Origin: Tragulus kanchil
Lineage: Eukaryota > Chordata > Mammalia > Artiodactyla > Tragulidae
Direction of reading: 5' to 3'
Assembly (NCBI GenBank): GCA_022376925.1
Contig: JAIOJX010000032.1
Location: 101,796,794 to 101,860,793, forward strand
Length of the DNA stretch: 64,000 nt
The position numbers were made by a program, and so were the translations under genes. Numbering within the stretch: position 1 is the stretch's first letter; every line of letters begins with the position of its first letter. The notes below the pieces were generated by a model. The model did not search any database and was not told the DNA's origin. It was given only the letters and a program-made list of their open reading frames with translations. Below are positions 23,205-35,619 of the stretch, one piece after another.

Positions 23205-24733
23205 TAGTAGTTCTCAAGCTTTTTGGTCTCAAGAACCCACTATACTCTTGAAAATCACTGAGAAGCCTACACCAATTTTTCTGTGTGGGATATACCTATT
23301 AACAGTAGAAATTAAAACTGTGAAATTAAAAATAATATTTATTGATTTATTTTAAAACAATAGCAATAAATCTGTTGTATTTTTAATGGGAAATAAATAC
23401 ATTTTCTAAAATAAAAGTAGTAAAAAGTGCAGCATATTTTATATTCTTGTAGTTCTCTTTAATGTTTCACTTAATAGAAGACAGCTGAATTCTCATAACT
23501 TCTTTGCAGTCACAAACTGCAATATTTTGTTTTGTTGAAGTTATGAAGAAAATTCACATGTAAGGTTGGATGTAGGATTGATTTTAATAACCTTCTCAGA
23601 TAATCATGGATAGTTTTCTTTGATACAACATCAACACTTGACGAATGTTAATAAAGTGGACTTAAAATGTGAAATTTGAAACCATATCAGTGAGCTTTTC
23701 ATATTTTGCTACATTGAAAACCACTGGCCTATTTTTTGAATGGATTGTCTTGCTCATGTGTAACTTTGTAATCATGTTCTGGTTGTATGGAAAATATCAG
23801 TTTTCTAAGTTACGTGGATTTTCAAAATGTTTACTCACCTCATTATACAAAATAAAAAAAAATCATATATCTTATTTTAACCACCAAACTCATCAGAAAA
23901 TCTGTTTTAGATCATTGCTCATGATGACAAACAAGTTTTCCAAAATTTAAATTTTTGCTTGAAAACTTGCATTTAATCATTGGCAACAAACACCATGAGT
24001 TATTGTCTTTGAAGTGAAGGGCTTTCTTCATTCATTTTATTTATTTATTTATTTTGTTGAAGGGGCCGGGTTGGGAAGGAAGGAGGGCAGGTTGGCCACT
24101 TCCATTGGTTTTTCATTTATTCAGTTTCATCCATCTTTGTTCTTCGGCCTTGCATCACGGTGGCCTCTGTTGTTGCAGAGCGCCGGCTCTGGGCGCATGC
24201 GCTCCGGAGCTCCGGCTCGGTAATTGGACACATCGGTCCAGCCACTCCGTGGCACTTGAGATCCTCCCGGGCCAGGGATTGAACCGGGGCCCCTTGCACT
24301 GCAAGGCGGTGTCCTTACCCACTGGGACCAGGGAAGCCCTTTTTCAATCATTTTAAAGGAAGTTTCTGACATACTCTCATAACCATAGTTTGCCTGTCAA
24401 CTCCTCTTACAAGTAATAAAAATAGACTTACTTCTTCATGAAGAAGATTTTTAAATGAAATTATCTCTATTTTTATTTTTAAAGTGAGAACGTGGTATTA
24501 AAGATTACTGCTACTAACAAAATGTGGTGCCATTGTGTTGACTTCTTTTAAAGCATTAATAGTTTTACTCACCAGGGCTTTTGCAATGTCAGTTAACACT
24601 GTGTCTGCAGAGTGATCAAAAAAAAAAAAAAATGCTTTTCTCTATTATTATGAAAATGTTTTTCCTTTCACAGACTCCCTGAAAGAATCCTGAATATTCC
24701 CGGGGTCCATGGACCACACTTTGGTAGACATTG
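23205..24733. mobile_element. hAT-Charlie-like DNA transposon interrupted by a SINE
   Basis: The left end 'tagtagttctcaagcttttt' and right end 'ggaccacactttggtagaca' are degenerate inverted ends of the 'cagtggttctcaa' type found in hAT-Charlie elements. Internal text 'attaaaactgtgaaattaaa' fits the family. Without the SINE at 24027-24355 the element is about 1.2 kb. No transposase frame is visible, so it is non-autonomous or decayed. Confidence 0.65.
24027..24355 (-). mobile_element. CHR-like tRNA SINE, antisense, with imperfect TSD
   Basis: Same family as at 13.98 and 18.5 kb: 'gggcgcatgcgctccggagc', 'gtaattggacacatcggtcc', 'ccagggattgaaccggggcc'. Flanks 'ttcattcatttta' and 'ttcaatcatttta' (24027-24039, 24343-24355) are a 12/13 target-site duplication. 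It sits inside the hAT-Charlie element and is therefore younger than it. Confidence 0.9.
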
Positions 24734-24891
24734 CTAATATTTTTTATTTTAATAGGCACACTTTTCTTTGCTGTGGACTAGATATCAAGCATAATTTGAA
24801 GGCAGTTCTCACTTTTCTTTGACAACAACCGTGCCTTCTTTTCCAAATGACGTCTACTTCATATGTCATTGGTGACTATATCCAAGTAAAC

Positions 24892-27014
24892 ACGTGGAAA
24901 ATGAGAGCAAGTGGGTGTGTAGACTCAGAGGGAATTGCTTGTTTGGAGGTTGATGGGAGAGTGCAGTTCTGGAAGGAGTTCAGTGCTATGAGTGTGTAAT
25001 TTTGGTCTTCAAAAGATTACCACATACATGCAGTCATACAATTTATTATGTGCCTGACAAAGTTAGCTCAATATAGAGAAGGAACATGGGTTTTGCACTC
25101 AGCCAGGCCTAGGTTCTAACACCAGCTCAGTTCCTACTGTCTATGTGCTCTCTTCCATGTTACCTTACATTAATTGTCTCATCTGGAAATGAAGCTTCAG
25201 TGCCTAGAGCATTGTGACGCTAGGTATTTAAAGAATGGAATACTGGGAGGATCCTCCCATGGGCCAGCTGCCGAGAGGACTGCTGATGATAGCCCTCAGC
25301 GTCAGTCCTTGGTGAAGAAGAAAACTGCTTTGCTCAATGTCACCTTTACTCTCAAGGGATGACCTGCTTCCAATAACTAATCAATGGTATTGCCAACTCA
25401 CCCCAACCTGGTGTAGCTGTGAAAGGCCATCTGAGCTCCAGAACTCTTTGTGGGGTCAATTCAGGCTTTGTTAGGAGTGTATCACAGCTCAGCTTCTCAC
25501 TCTGTCCCACTCTGTGTCTTTCCTTTCCCTGCCCTTCACAAATGTCAGCCCTAAAGTACTCTTGAATAAAATTGTGTGTGCTCAGTTTCAAGTAAGAGGC
25601 TGGTTTTGGGTAAACTCAACTTGAAGGAGATGCTTTAATAATATTACACTTATTTATAATCCTCCACTCCTTCCTATGGTGGGTGGGCCCTAGTAGCTAA
25701 TGAGGCCCTTTGTATGCTTAGTTGGATGGTTATAAGAAGAGGGTTTTGTGGCTAGATTCAGGAGAGAGTTCAATTAACCTCCATATTTCTGAAGGTATCA
25801 GTATAGTTTATGAAAAGGAAGAAATGAGTTGCAGTGAGAGAGAAGATAGGAAGCCTATGGAGAAGAGGATGAGAAGAACCTATTCTGAGAAAAGAGTAAA
25901 AAGAGAAGACTCGGGAGCAAGACATATATGACGAGCATTTCTATATAGTAAAGACGTGGAAAATGAGAGCAAGTGGGTGTGTAGACTCAGAGGGAATTGC
26001 TTGTTTGGAGGTTGATGGAGAGTGCAGTTCTGGAAGGAGTTCAGTGCTATGAGTGTGTAATTTTGGTCTTCAAAAGATTACCACATACATGCAGTCATAC
26101 AATTTATTATGTGCCTGACAAAGTTAGCTCAATATAGAGAAGGAACATGGGTTTTGCACTCAGCCAGGCCTAGGTTCTAACACCAGCTCAGTTCCTACTG
26201 TCTATGTGCTCTCTTCCATGTTACCTTACATTAATTGTCTCATCTGGAAATGAAGCTTCAGTGCCTAGAGCATTGTGACGCTAGGTATTTAAAGAATGGA
26301 ATACTGGGAGGATCCTCCCATGGGCCAGCTGCCGAGAGGACTGCTGATGATAGCCCTCAGCGTCAGTCCTTGGTGAAGAAGAAAACTGCTTTGCTCAATG
26401 TCACCTTTACTCTCAAGGGATGACCTGCTTCCAATAACTAATCAATGGTATTGCCAACTCACCCCAACCTGGTGTAGCTGTGAAAGGCCATCTGAGCTCC
26501 AGAACTCTTTGTGGGGTCAATTCAGGCTTTGTTAGGAGTGTATCACAGCTCAGCTTCTCACTCTGTCCCACTCTGTGTCTTTCCTTTCCCTGCCCTTCAC
26601 AAATGTCAGCCCTAAAGTACTCTTGAATAAAATTGTGTGTGCTCAGTTTCAAGTAAGAGGCTGGTTTTGGGTAAACTCAACTTGAAGGAGATGCTTTAAT
26701 AATATTACACTTATTTATAATCCTCCACTCCTTCCTATGGTGGGTGGGCCCTAGTAGCTAATGAGGCCCTTTGTATGCTTAGTTGGATGGTTATAAGAAG
26801 AGGGTTTTGTGGCTAGATTCAGGAGAGAGTTCAATTAACCTCCATATTTCTGAAGGTATCAGTATAGTTTATGAAAAGGAAGAAATGAGTTGCAGTGAGA
26901 GAGAAGATAGGAAGCCTATGGAGAAGAGGATGAGAAGAACCTATTCTGAGAAAAGAGTAAAAAGAGAAGACTCGGGAGCAAGACATATATGACGAGCATT
27001 TCTATATAGTAAAG
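24892..27014 (+). repeat. Tandem duplication 6 (offset 1061-1062 bp)
   Basis: 24892-25953 is followed directly by its repeat 25954-27014; the junction shares a single base. The only difference seen is one G lost from a G run about 65 bp into copy two. The last ~196 bp of the unit recur a third time at 27922-28117. Confidence 0.95.
25085..25245 (+). mobile_element. MIR SINE, sense
   Basis: 'ggttttgcactcagccaggc', 'taggttctaacaccagctca' and 'taattgtctcatctggaaat' follow the MIR consensus order. Copy two at 26146-26306. Confidence 0.75.
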
Positions 27015-29007
27015 ATTCTGGAACCACCACACTTGGGTACCAGTCCCAGATCTGCCACTTGCTTTTTCTTGGACTGAGCAAGTTACTTTACAAGTTATGT
27101 CTCATCTTTCTCATCTGTAAGAACAAGAATAGTTAGAATGTCACTGTCAAAATGTTGTTCCGAATTTTCTTAAAAATAAGATATTCACCTGAAACTATTA
27201 CAATATTGTTAATCAGCCACACCAAAATACAAAATAAGTTTAAAAACATTTGTTTAAATAAGAAAAAAATTTTTCCATGTACTTGCTATTAGCCAATGAA
27301 AAATCAGATAAATACAGACAAATTATACCCATAAGGTTTTGTGACCTGGATGTACATGACTTGAGTAGTTTCATTGAGGACAGAGTTCCTAAGGCCACAT
27401 GGGAGAAAGAATGAAGTCTTTGCAGAATTGACATTTGAGAGATTGTAGAGTGAGCAGGGAAGGAGATTAGCAGGGAATTCAGATGTGGAAATACGGAGGA
27501 TGGATGGCTCTTATGAGGCCCAGTGGTGTGAGAGGTCTGGAGACCCCAAGGACTTCTGAGGTTTGTGACTTGCTCTGACTGAAAGCTACAAACTATGGGA
27601 GGGAGAGGGTCATCAGAGATGACATGGAGGAGTGGTCAGAAACAAACAAACTCTTCTGGATACTTTGTGCCAGCTAGGATCTCAGCCTGTGGGCACTAAG
27701 GAATAGGGAATGATAAGAATAGATCACATTCTGATATCTTTGAGGAAATGAATTAAAAATGTGGTGTTGGGAAGCTAAGAAAGAAATTCCCAACTTTATC
27801 TTCCTCCTTGTTAGGTGATTAATAATAAAGTTCATTGAATTGCTACTCACAAAGTTATTCTGGAGTTCTTATTCACATTGTTAATTATTTGTTGTTGCTC
27901 AGCTTTATGTAAAGAGACTGATCAGGAGAGAGTTCAATTAACCTCCATATTTCTGAAGGTATCAGTATAGTTTATGAAAAGGAAGAAATGAGTTGCAGTG
28001 AGAGAGAAGATAGGAAGCCTATGGAGAAGAGGATGAGAAGAACCTATTCTGAGAAAAGAGTAAAAAGAGAAGACTCGGGAGCAAGACATATATGACGAGC
28101 ATTTCTATATAGTAAAGATTCTGGAACCACCACACTTGGGTACCAGTCCCAGATCTGCCACTTGCTTTTTCTTGGACTGAGCAAGTTACTTTACAAGTTA
28201 TGTCTCATCTTTCTCATCTGTAAGAACAAGAATAGTTAGAATGTCACTGTCAAAATGTTGTTCCGAATTTTCTTAAAAATAAGATATTCACCTGAAACTA
28301 TTACAATATTGTTAATCAGCCACACCAAAATACAAAATAAGTTTAAAAACATTTGTTTAAATAAGAAAAAAATTTTTCCATGTACTTGCTATTAGCCAAT
28401 GAAAAATCAGATAAATACAGACAAATTATACCCATAAGGTTTTGTGACCTGGATGTACATGACTTGAGTAGTTTCATTGAGGACAGAGTTCCTAAGGCCA
28501 CATGGGAGAAAGAATGAAGTCTTTGCAGAATTGACATTTGAGAGATTGTAGAGTGAGCAGGGAAGGAGATTAGCAGGGAATTCAGATGTGGAAATACGGA
28601 GGATGGATGGCTCTTATGAGGCCCAGTGGTGTGAGAGGTCTGGAGACCCCAAGGACTTCTGAGGTTTGTGACTTGCTCTGACTGAAAGCTACAAACTATG
28701 GGAGGGAGAGGGTCATCAGAGATGACATGGAGGAGTGGTCAGAAACAAACAAACTCTTCTGGATACTTTGTGCCAGCTAGGATCTCAGCCTGTGGGCACT
28801 AAGGAATAGGGAATGATAAGAATAGATCACATTCTGATATCTTTGAGGAAATGAATTAAAAATGTGGTGTTGGGAAGCTAAGAAAGAAATTCCCAACTTT
28901 ATCTTCCTCCTTGTTAGGTGATTAATAATAAAGTTCATTGAATTGCTACTCACAAAGTTATTCTGGAGTTCTTATTCACATTGTTAATTATTTGTTGTTG
29001 CTCAGCT
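26819..29007 (+). repeat. Tandem duplication 7 (offset 1103 bp)
   Basis: 26819-27904 is repeated at 27922-29007 with a 17-bp filler. No difference seen. Its start lies inside copy two of duplication 6 and its end reaches the BovB/L1 boundary. Confidence 0.95.
27016..27130 (+). mobile_element. MIR SINE, sense
   Basis: 'agtcccagatctgccacttg', 'gactgagcaagttactttac' and 'catctttctcatctgtaaga' are MIR core blocks in order. Copy two at 28119-28233. Confidence 0.75.
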
Positions 29008-29017
29008 ACTAATTTTT
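28985..29017 (-). mobile_element. BovB 3' end, left of the inserted L1
   Basis: 'tttgttgttgctcag' is the antisense of the BovB 3' tail. The rest of the same BovB resumes at 41394 after the L1. The join is marked by the direct repeat 'tactaattttt' on both sides. Confidence 0.75.
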
Positions 29018-30440
29018 AAAAAATTCTTTATTTTAAAGATTTTATAGAGTTTTGTTGTTCATCAACATGTATGTTCCCAGATCATTCATATACATATCCC
29101 TGGACCCTCCACCCAGCCAGTTTCCCCCATCCTACCCCTCCAGACCATTGCCCCAAGTGATTGTAGGTACTCCTATTCCCTTAGTACAACAACAATAGCT
29201 ATCTTTTCCACACATGACAGTATAGGTTTCCATGTTACTCCCTCCATGCCTTCCACCCACTGTTCCTTCCCCACAATGTCCATATGTCTATTCTTTGTCT
29301 GTTTTTCCATGAGTTCACTGCGTGCATTATCATGACCATCCTACTAGATTCCATATATATGTGTTAGTATACTGTACTTGTCTTTCTCTTTTTGACTTAC
29401 TTCACTTTTTATGATAGGTTCTAGCTCCAGCCACCTCATTAGGACTGAGTCTTCTGCATTTCTTTTAACAGCTGAGTAGTATTCCATTGTATATATGTAC
29501 CAGGGCTTCTGTATCCATTCATTCCTTGATGGACATCTAGGTTGCTTCCATGTTCTGGCTATTGTATAGAGAGCTGCAATGAACATTGGGGTACAGGTGC
29601 ATCTTTCAGTTTTGATTTCATCAGGATATAAGCCTAATAGTGGGATTGCTGGGTCGTAGGGTGCTTCTATTTTTAGTTTTTTAAGGAATCTCCAGACTGT
29701 CTTCCAAAAAGAAAACAAGTTGTTTTTTTTCTTCGGGAATTCAGATGTGAATCTGAGGTTGTGACCCTTTTGCTCTGACTGAAAGCTACAAACTATGGGA
29801 GGGAGAGGGTCATCAGAGATGACATGGAGGAGTGGTCAGAAACAAACAAACTCTTCTGGATACTTTGTGCCAGCTAGGATCTCAGCCTGTGGGCACTAAG
29901 GAATAGGGAATGATAAGAATAGATCACATTCTGATATCTTTGAGGAAATGAATTAAAAATGTGGTGTTGGGAAGCTAAGAAAGAAATTCCCAACTTTATC
30001 TTCCTCCTTGTTAGGTGATTAATAATAAAGTTCATTGAATTGCTACTCACAAAGTTATTCTGGAGTTCTTATTCACATTGTTAATTATTTGTTGTTGCTC
30101 AGCTACTAATTTTTAAAAAATTCTTTATTTTAAAGATTTTATAGAGTTTTGTTGTTCATCAACATGTATGTTCCCAGATCATTCATATACATATCCCTGG
30201 ACCCTCCACCCAGCCAGTTTCCCCCATCCTCCCCCTCCAGACCATTGCCCCAAGTGATTGTAGGTACTCCTATTCCCTTAGTACAACAACAATAGCTATC
30301 TTTTCCACACATGACAGTATAGGTTTCCATGTTACTCCCTCCATGCCTTCCACCCACTGTTCCTTCCCCACAATGTCCATATGTCTATTCTTTGTCTGTT
30401 TTTCCATGAGTTCACTGCGTGCATTATCATGACCATCCTA
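29018..30440 (-). other. L1 3' UTR (assembled with a duplication)
   Basis: The 3' UTR proper is about 325 bp (29018-29343), with its second copy at 30115-30440. It is C-rich on the + strand ('ccctggaccctccacccagc'), as in the truncated L1 at 4.6 kb. 29344-29718 between them is a displaced copy of the ORF2 C-terminus produced by duplication 8. Confidence 0.85.
29344..29706 (-). pseudogene. Displaced copy of L1 ORF2 C-terminus
   Basis: Encodes the last ~120 residues of ORF2p ('[15 protein letters not shown]' to IYGI). It is the duplicate of 30441-30803 and has no upstream ORF2 attached; upstream it runs into junction sequence. Not an independent insertion. Confidence 0.9.
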
Positions 30441-30729
30441 CTAGATTCCATATATATGTGTTAGTATACTGTACTTGTCTTTCTCTTTTTGACTTACTTC
30501 ACTTTTTATGATAGGTTCTAGCTCCAGCCACCTCATTAGGACTGAGTCTTCTGCATTTCTTTTAACAGCTGAGTAGTATTCCATTGTATATATGTACCAG
30601 GGCTTCTGTATCCATTCATTCCTTGATGGACATCTAGGTTGCTTCCATGTTCTGGCTATTGTATAGAGAGCTGCAATGAACATTGGGGTACAGGTGCATC
30701 TTTCAGTTTTGATTTCATCAGGATATAAG

Positions 30730-32934
30730 CCTAATAGTGGGATTGCTGGGTCGTAGGGTGCTTCTATTTTTAGTTTTTTAAGGAATCTCCATATTGTCTT
30801 CCATAGAGGTTGTATCAGTTTACATTCCCACCAGCAATGTAGGAGTGTTCCCTTTTCTCCACACCCTTTCCAACATTTATTGTCTGTCGATTTGTGAATG
30901 ATGGCCATTCTGATGGGTGTGAGGTGGTATCTCATTGTGGTTTTAATTTGCATTTCTCTAATGATAAGCGAGGTTGAGCATCATTTCATGTGCTTTTGGG
31001 CCATCTGTATGTCCTCTTTGGAGAGGCGTCTCTTTAGATCTTTTTCCCATTTTTTGATTGAGTTGTTCGTTTTTCCTGTGCTGAGTTGTCTGAGTTGCTT
31101 GTCGATTTTGGAGATTAATTCTTTGTCTGTTGTTTCATTTGCTATGATTTTCTCCCACTCTGTGGGGTGTCTGTTCAGCTTTTTTGTAATTTCTTTTGCT
31201 GTACAAGCGCTTTTAAGTTTCATGAGGTCCCACGTGTTCACTTTTCTTTTCAGTTCCACTATTTTAGTAGGTGGGTCAGAGAAGATCTTGCTTTGATTGA
31301 TGTCCTTGAGGGTTTTGCCTATATTCTCCTCTAAGAGTTTGAGGGTTTCTGGTCTTACATTTAGGTCTTTAATCCATTTTGAGTTGATCTTTGTGTATGG
31401 TGTCAGGGAATGTTCCAACTTCATTTTTTTGCATGTAGCTGTCCAATTCTCCTAGCACCATTTTTTTTGAAGAGGCTGTCTTAGTCCCATTTTATAGTTT
31501 CGCCTCCTTTGTCAAAAATAAGGTACCCATAGGTGCGTGGGCTTATCTCTGGGTTCTCGATCTTGTTCCATTGATCTATAGGTTTTTTTTTTTTTTTTTT
31601 GCCAGTACCATACTGTCTTGATGACTGTTGCTTTGTAGTAAGAGTCTAAAGTTAGGGAGGCTGATTCCTCCAACTCCGTTTTTCTTTCTCAGGATTGCTT
31701 TGGCTATTCGAGGTCTTTTGTGTTTCCATATGAACTGTGTTATTGTTTGGTCTAGTTCTGTGAAAAATATCAATGGTAGTTGGATAGGTATTGCATTGAA
31801 TCTGTAGATGATATTTGGTAGTATGGTTTCATCGTTCCTAATAGTGGGATTGCTGGGTCGTAGGGTGCTTCTATTTTTAGTTTTTTAAGGAATCTCCATA
31901 TTGTCTTCCATAGAGGTTGTATCAGTTTACATTCCCACCAGCAATGTAGGAGTGTTCCCTTTTCTCCACACCCTTTCCAACATTTATTGTCTGTCGATTT
32001 GTGAATGATGGCCATTCTGATGGGTGTGAGGTGGTATCTCATTGTGGTTTTAATTTGCATTTCTCTAATGATAAGCGAGGTTGAGCATCATTTCATGTGC
32101 TTTTGGGCCATCTGTATGTCCTCTTTGGAGAGGCGTCTCTTTAGATCTTTTTCCCATTTTTTGATTGAGTTGTTCGTTTTTCCTGTGCTGAGTTGTCTGA
32201 GGTGCTTGTAGATTTTGGAGATTAATTCTTTGTCTGTTGTTTCATTTGCTAGGATTTTCTCCCACTCTGTGGGGTGTCTGTTGAGCTTTTTTATATTTTC
32301 CTTTGCTGTACAAAGGCTTTTAAGTTTCATGAGGTCCCACATGTTCACTTTTCTTTTCAGTTCCACTATTTTAGCAGGTGGGTCAGAGAAGATCTTGCTT
32401 TGATTGATGTCCTTGAGGGTTTTGCCTATATTCTCCTCTAAGAGTTTGAGGGTTTCTGGTCTTATATTTAGGTCTTTAATCCATTTTGAGTTGATCTTTG
32501 TGTATGGTGTCAGGGAATGTTCCAACTTCATTTTTTTGCATGTAGCTGTCCAATTCTCCTAGCACCATTTTTTTTGAAGAGGCTGTCTTAGTCCCATTTT
32601 ATAGTTTCGCCTCCTTTGTCAAAAATAAGGTACCCATAGGTGCGTGGGCTTATCTCTGGGTTCTCGATCTTGTTCCATTGATCTATAGGTTTTTTTTTTT
32701 TTTTTTTGCCAGTACCATACTGTCTTGATGACTGTTGCTTTGTAGTAAGAGTCTAAAGTTAGGGAGGCTGATTCCTCCAACTCCGTTTTTCTTTCTCAGG
32801 ATTGCTTTGGCTATTCGAGGTCTTTTGTGTTTCCATATGAACTGTGTTATTGTTTGGTCTAGTTCTGTGAAAAATATCAATGGTAGTTGGATAGGTATTG
32901 CATTGAATCTGTAGATGATATTTGGTAGTATGGT
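30730..32934 (+). repeat. Tandem duplication 9 (offset 1107 bp), inside L1 ORF2
   Basis: 30730-31827 is repeated at 31837-32934 with a 9-bp filler. Unlike most pairs it has several substitutions in the middle (about 31080-31220 against 32190-32330), for example 'tgtacaagcgcttttaag' against 'tgtacaaaggcttttaag'. Confidence 0.93.
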
Positions 32935-34095
32935 CATTTTCACAATATTGATTCTTCCGATCCAGGAACATGGAATATCTCTCCATCTTTTTAAGTCTTC
33001 TTTAATTTCTCTCATGAGTGTCTTGTAATTTTCTGTGTACAGTTCTTTTGTTTCTTTGGGTAGGTTTATTCCTAGACATTTGATTCTTTTGGTCGCAATG
33101 GTGAAGAGGACTGCCTCTTTGATTTTGTTTTCTGATTTTTCATTGTTTGTGTATAGGAATGCCAGTGAATTCTGTGTGTTGACTTTGCATCCTGCAACTT
33201 TGCTGAATTCGTTGATTAGCTCTAGTAGCTTTGTAATAGAGTCTTTGGGATTTTCTATGTATAATATCATGTCGTCTGCAAAAAGAGAGAGCTTGACTTC
33301 TTCCTTTCCAATCTGGATTCCTTTGATTTCTTTCTCTTCTCTTATTGCCGTTGCTAGAACTTCCAGGACTATGTTGTATAGTAGCGGTGAAAGTGGACAC
33401 CCCTGTCTTGTTCCTGATCTTAGAGGGAATGCTCTCAGTTTTTCACCATTGAGGACAATGTTTGCTGTGGGCTTGTCATAGATGGCTTTCACTATGTTGA
33501 GATAGGTTCCTTCTATGCCCATTTTCTGAAGAGTTTTTATCATGAATGGGTGTTGTACTTTGTCGAAGGCTTTTTCTGCATCTATTGAGATGATCATGTG
33601 ATTTTTGTCTCTCGGTTTGTTGATATGTTGTATCACATTGATTGATTTGCAGATGTTGAAGAATCCTCGCATGCCTGGGATGAACCCAACTTGATCATGA
33701 TGTATGAGTTTTTTGATGTGTCGTTGAATTCTGTTTGCTAGGATTTTGTTGAGGATCTTGGCATCTAAGTTCATCAGAAAAATTGGTCTGTAATTTTCCT
33801 TTTTTGTGTTGTCTTTGCCTGGTTTGGGTATCAGGGTGATGGTGGCCTTGTAGAATGTGTTTGGAAGTTTTCCTTCCTGTGCAATTTTTTGAAGGAGTTT
33901 TAGAAGGACAGGCATTAGCTCTTCTTTAAATGTTTGGTAGAATTCGGCTGTGAAGCCATCTGGCCCTGGGATTTTATTTTGGGGTAGATTTTTAATCACA
34001 GATTCAATTTCTGAGCTTGTGACTGGGTTGTTCAAAGTTTCTGTTTCTTCCTGGCTCAGTCTTGGGAGATTGATCTTCCCCAAGAAACTGTCCAT
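32683..34095 (-). pseudogene. Longest surviving ORF2 frame: reverse transcriptase and thumb
   Basis: A 470-codon open frame within L1 ORF2. From its N-terminus it has '[20 protein letters not shown]', 'LIPKPGKD', 'NYRPI', '[12 protein letters not shown]', '[16 protein letters not shown]', '[20 protein letters not shown]' and '[15 protein letters not shown]', the ordered reverse-transcriptase blocks with both catalytic aspartates in FADD. It ends in a frameshift ('FRLLLQSNS') and an A-run encoding lysines. The start methionine is internal to ORF2, since the frame shifts about 100 bp upstream at an A run. Not a separate gene. Confidence 0.9.
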
Positions 34096-35619
34096 TTCTT
34101 CTAGGTTGTCCAGTTTGTTGCCATAGACTTGCTCATAATAGTCTTTTAGAATCCTTTGGATTTCTGCATTATCTGTTGTAATCTCTCCTTTTTAGTTTTT
34201 GATTTTGTTGATCTGGTTCTTCACTCTCTTTCTCTTGATGAGTCTCGTCAGAGACTTGTCAATTTTGTTTACCTTTTCAAAGAACCAGCTTTTTGTTTTA
34301 TTTATCTGTACTGTAGTTTCTTTCATTTCTTTCTGATTTATTTCTGCTCTAGTTTTTATAATTTCTCATCTTCTGCTGGCTTTGGGATGTTTCTGTTCTT
34401 CATTTTCCAATTGTTTTAAGCAGAGGGTTAGGTCATCTGCTTCATATTTTCCTAGTTTCTTGAGGTGGGATTGTATTGCTATAAATTTCCAGGACTATGT
34501 TGAATAGTAGTGGTGAAAGTGGACACCCCTGTCTTGTTCCTGATCTTAGAGGGAATGCTTTCAGTTTTTCACCATTGAGGATAATGTTTGCTGTGGGCTT
34601 CTCATAGATGGCTTTCACTATGTTGAGATAGGTTCCTTCTATGCCCTTTTTCTGAAGAGTTTTTTTTATCATGAATGGGTGTTGTACTTTGTCGAAGGCT
34701 TTTTCTGCATCTATTGAGATGATCATGTGATTTTTGTCTCTCGGTTTGTTGATATGTTGTATCACATTGATTGATTTGCAGATGTTGAAGAATCCTCGCA
34801 TGCCTGGGATGAACCCAACTTGATCATGATGTATGAGTTTTTTGATGTGTCGTTGAATTCTGTTTGCTAGGATTTTGTTGAGGATCTTGGCATCTAAGTT
34901 CATCAGAAAAATTGGTCTGTAATTTTCCTTTTTTGTGTTGTCTTTGCCTGGTTTGGGTATCAGGGTGATGGTGGCCTTGTAGAATGTGTTTGGAAGTTTT
35001 CCTTCCTGTGCAATTTTTTGAAGGAGTTTTAGAAGGACAGGCATTAGCTCTTCTTTAAATGTTTGGTAGAATTCGGCTGTGAAGCCATCTGGCCCTGGGA
35101 TTTTATTTTGGGGTAGATTTTTAATCACAGATTCAATTTCTGAGCTTGTGACTGGGTTGTTCAAAGTTTCTGTTTCTTCCTGGCTCAGTCTTGGGAGATT
35201 GATCTTCCCCAAGAAACTGTCCATTTCTTCTAGGTTGTCCAGTTTGTTGCCATAGACTTGCTCATAATAGTCTTTTAGAATCCTTTGGATTTCTGCATTA
35301 TCTGTTGTAATCTCTCCTTTTTAGTTTTTGATTTTGTTGATCTGGTTCTTCACTCTCTTTCTCTTGATGAGTCTCGTCAGAGACTTGTCAATTTTGTTTA
35401 CCTTTTCAAAGAACCAGCTTTTTGTTTTATTTATCTGTACTGTAGTTTCTTTCATTTCTTTCTGATTTATTTCTGCTCTAGTTTTTATAATTTCTCATCT
35501 TCTGCTGGCTTTGGGATGTTTCTGTTCTTCATTTTCCAATTGTTTTAAGCAGAGGGTTAGGTCATCTGCTTCATATTTTCCTAGTTTCTTGAGGTGGGAT
35601 TGTATTGCTATAAATTTCC
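33361..35619 (+). repeat. Tandem duplication 10 (offset 1126-1129 bp), inside L1 ORF2
   Basis: 33361-34490 and 34487-35619 abut with 4 shared bases 'ttcc' at the junction. At least seven substitutions and a 3-T insertion all fall in the first ~190 bp of copy two; the remaining ~940 bp agree. The result is a second partial reverse-transcriptase frame at 34442-35224. Confidence 0.95.
34487..35224 (-). pseudogene. Duplicated L1 reverse-transcriptase segment
   Basis: Encodes the same fingers and palm start as the 470-codon frame ('[20 protein letters not shown]' to '[11 protein letters not shown]') but ends at the duplication junction before FADD. It lacks the catalytic aspartates of that motif, so it cannot be an independent enzyme. 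Confidence 0.9.

Larger units (their letters stand above)
28673..30803 (+). repeat. Tandem duplication 8 (offset 1097 bp)
   Basis: 28673-29706 is repeated at 29770-30803. The 63 bp between them are odd: 29735-29769 reads like a condensed, error-rich version of the host sequence just upstream of the unit start ('gggaattcagatgtg', 'ctgaggttgtgac'). The last ~20 bp of copy one also diverge ('tccagactgtcttcc' against 'tccatattgtcttcc'). Both support a noisy contig end. Confidence 0.95.

Noticed and set aside
30898..31296. 132-codon + strand frame and the many + strand frames at 33-39 kb
   Set aside because: They are antisense shadows of L1 ORF1 and ORF2; hydrophobic composition comes from the T-rich complement of the A-rich sense strand.
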